Positions 63,297 to 64,000 of a stretch of DNA of 64,000 bases are shown here, piece after piece (the stretch's first letter is position 1; each line of letters starts with the position of its first letter). This DNA comes from Hydra vulgaris (taxonomy: Eukaryota; Cnidaria; Hydrozoa; Anthoathecata; Hydridae). The notes under the pieces are model-generated. The model was given only the letters and a program-made list of their open reading frames with translations, was not told the origin of the DNA and ran no database searches. A program made the translations under genes and the position numbers. The DNA lies in assembly GCF_038396675.1 (NCBI RefSeq), contig NC_088922.1, positions 69,772,501-69,836,500 of the forward strand, given 5' to 3'.

Positions 63297-64000
63297 GTAA
63301 GTTTGTTTTTAACACATAAGCTGTTTTATATTTTAAACCATTTTTATACACTGATCTGTATAAGTGACAGATCCAGGGGGCGGAGGTATGCATCAGAATC
63401 TGAAAATTCTAAAATATCTTAGAAATTGAGGACCTTTTTTTTTTTTATTTAGCAACTGTGGTACAAAATACAAAAATATTTCAACATCCCCCTCCCCCCA
63501 CCAAAATTTCCTGGATCTGTCACTGATCTGCATAGATTAATTTAAATATAGTTTGTGATTAAAGTTTAAATGTAATTCATATTTTAATTACTGCAGTTAT
63601 ACTACAGTTATTATAAAATAATAATAATTGAAAATTAAACTCAAATAACTTTTTTACTGGTAGTTTAAGTTTAGAATTTTTAATAATTTTGAAACTTTTA
63701 AACTTGCTATGTTGTGCTTTATTGGTTATTGGAGAGCATAAGAACAAAGTTTCAAGATTTATTATGTTAGATTTATACCAAATAATACATATACTTATAT
63801 GGTTTGCTAGCGCTTTCTTCATAATATTTTTTTAACGTTTGTGATCACTAGTTTTTCCATAAATATGTTAAATTAAAAATCTGTCAGGATTTTGATTTAT
63901 TAAATGCTCATCATTTTTTTTATAGATTGTCAAATAGTATTGTATTTTAAAAAAAAAAGATTATGGTGTAATGAAAATGTAAAATGATTCATATAATTTT
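63297..64000 (+). other. NHLRC2 intron 1 (partial)
   Basis: Non-coding, with a MITE at 63363-63523. Nothing else is recognised to the window end. Confidence 0.6.
63363..63523. mobile_element. 161-bp MITE in NHLRC2 intron 1
   Basis: GTGACAGATCCAGG (63364-63377) is inverted as CCTGGATCTGTCAC (63510-63523). The flanks repeat TGATCTGTATA (63352-63362) / TGATCTGCATA (63524-63534), a target duplication of 8-11 bp with one mismatch, pointing to a hAT-type MITE. The interior has poly-T and C-rich tracts. Confidence 0.8.

Overview
The window looks like nuclear DNA from a small AT-rich metazoan genome, most probably a cnidarian of the Hydra type (inference). The reasons are very high A+T, introns with GT..AG ends, long (TA)n arrays, and dense decayed CR1-like LINEs, Penelope-like elements (PLEs), tRNA-derived SINEs and MITEs. 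Three animal genes are recognisable, all on the + strand. There are no bacterial operons, CRISPR arrays or rRNA genes.

Layout. Positions 1-18000 hold no confident host gene: a LINE relic (1028-1860), a PLE (about 5280-8180, minus), a 4.3 kb DNA transposon with about 500-bp terminal inverted repeats (9793-14096), Tc1-like, PLE and LINE fragments (14745-17060) and a 440-bp TA array. Positions 18036-43942 carry the last 13 exons of TMEM94. The exons join in phase (1614 nt, 537 codons plus stop) and end in a conserved C-terminus. Its introns contain a second PLE, an internally deleted relative of the 9.8-kb-region transposon, a SINE, a minisatellite enclosed by inverted repeats, a PLE endonuclease fragment with a hammerhead-like motif, a foldback MITE, and a 5-kb minisatellite of about 150 units of 33 bp.

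Positions 44000-61000 are an intergenic region of nested repeats: a LINE inserted in a LINE (46427-49500), a LINE 3' end inserted in one arm of an inverted-repeat element (50702-52213), a near-complete decayed LINE whose ORF1 is split by a MITE (52290-56420), SINEs, microsatellites and palindromes. Positions 61160-62161 encode an intact, uninterrupted SLC25A42-like mitochondrial CoA carrier. The first coding exon of NHLRC2 (63041-63296) lies 880 bp downstream, and its first intron carries a MITE.

The three host genes are unrelated housekeeping functions (ER membrane transport, mitochondrial CoA transport, an NHL/thioredoxin-like protein); nothing suggests they work as a unit. The most unusual material is the repeat biology: higher-order structure in the 33-bp array, inverted-repeat elements that carry minisatellites, a paired inverted hammerhead-like motif, and two members of a transposase family I cannot name.
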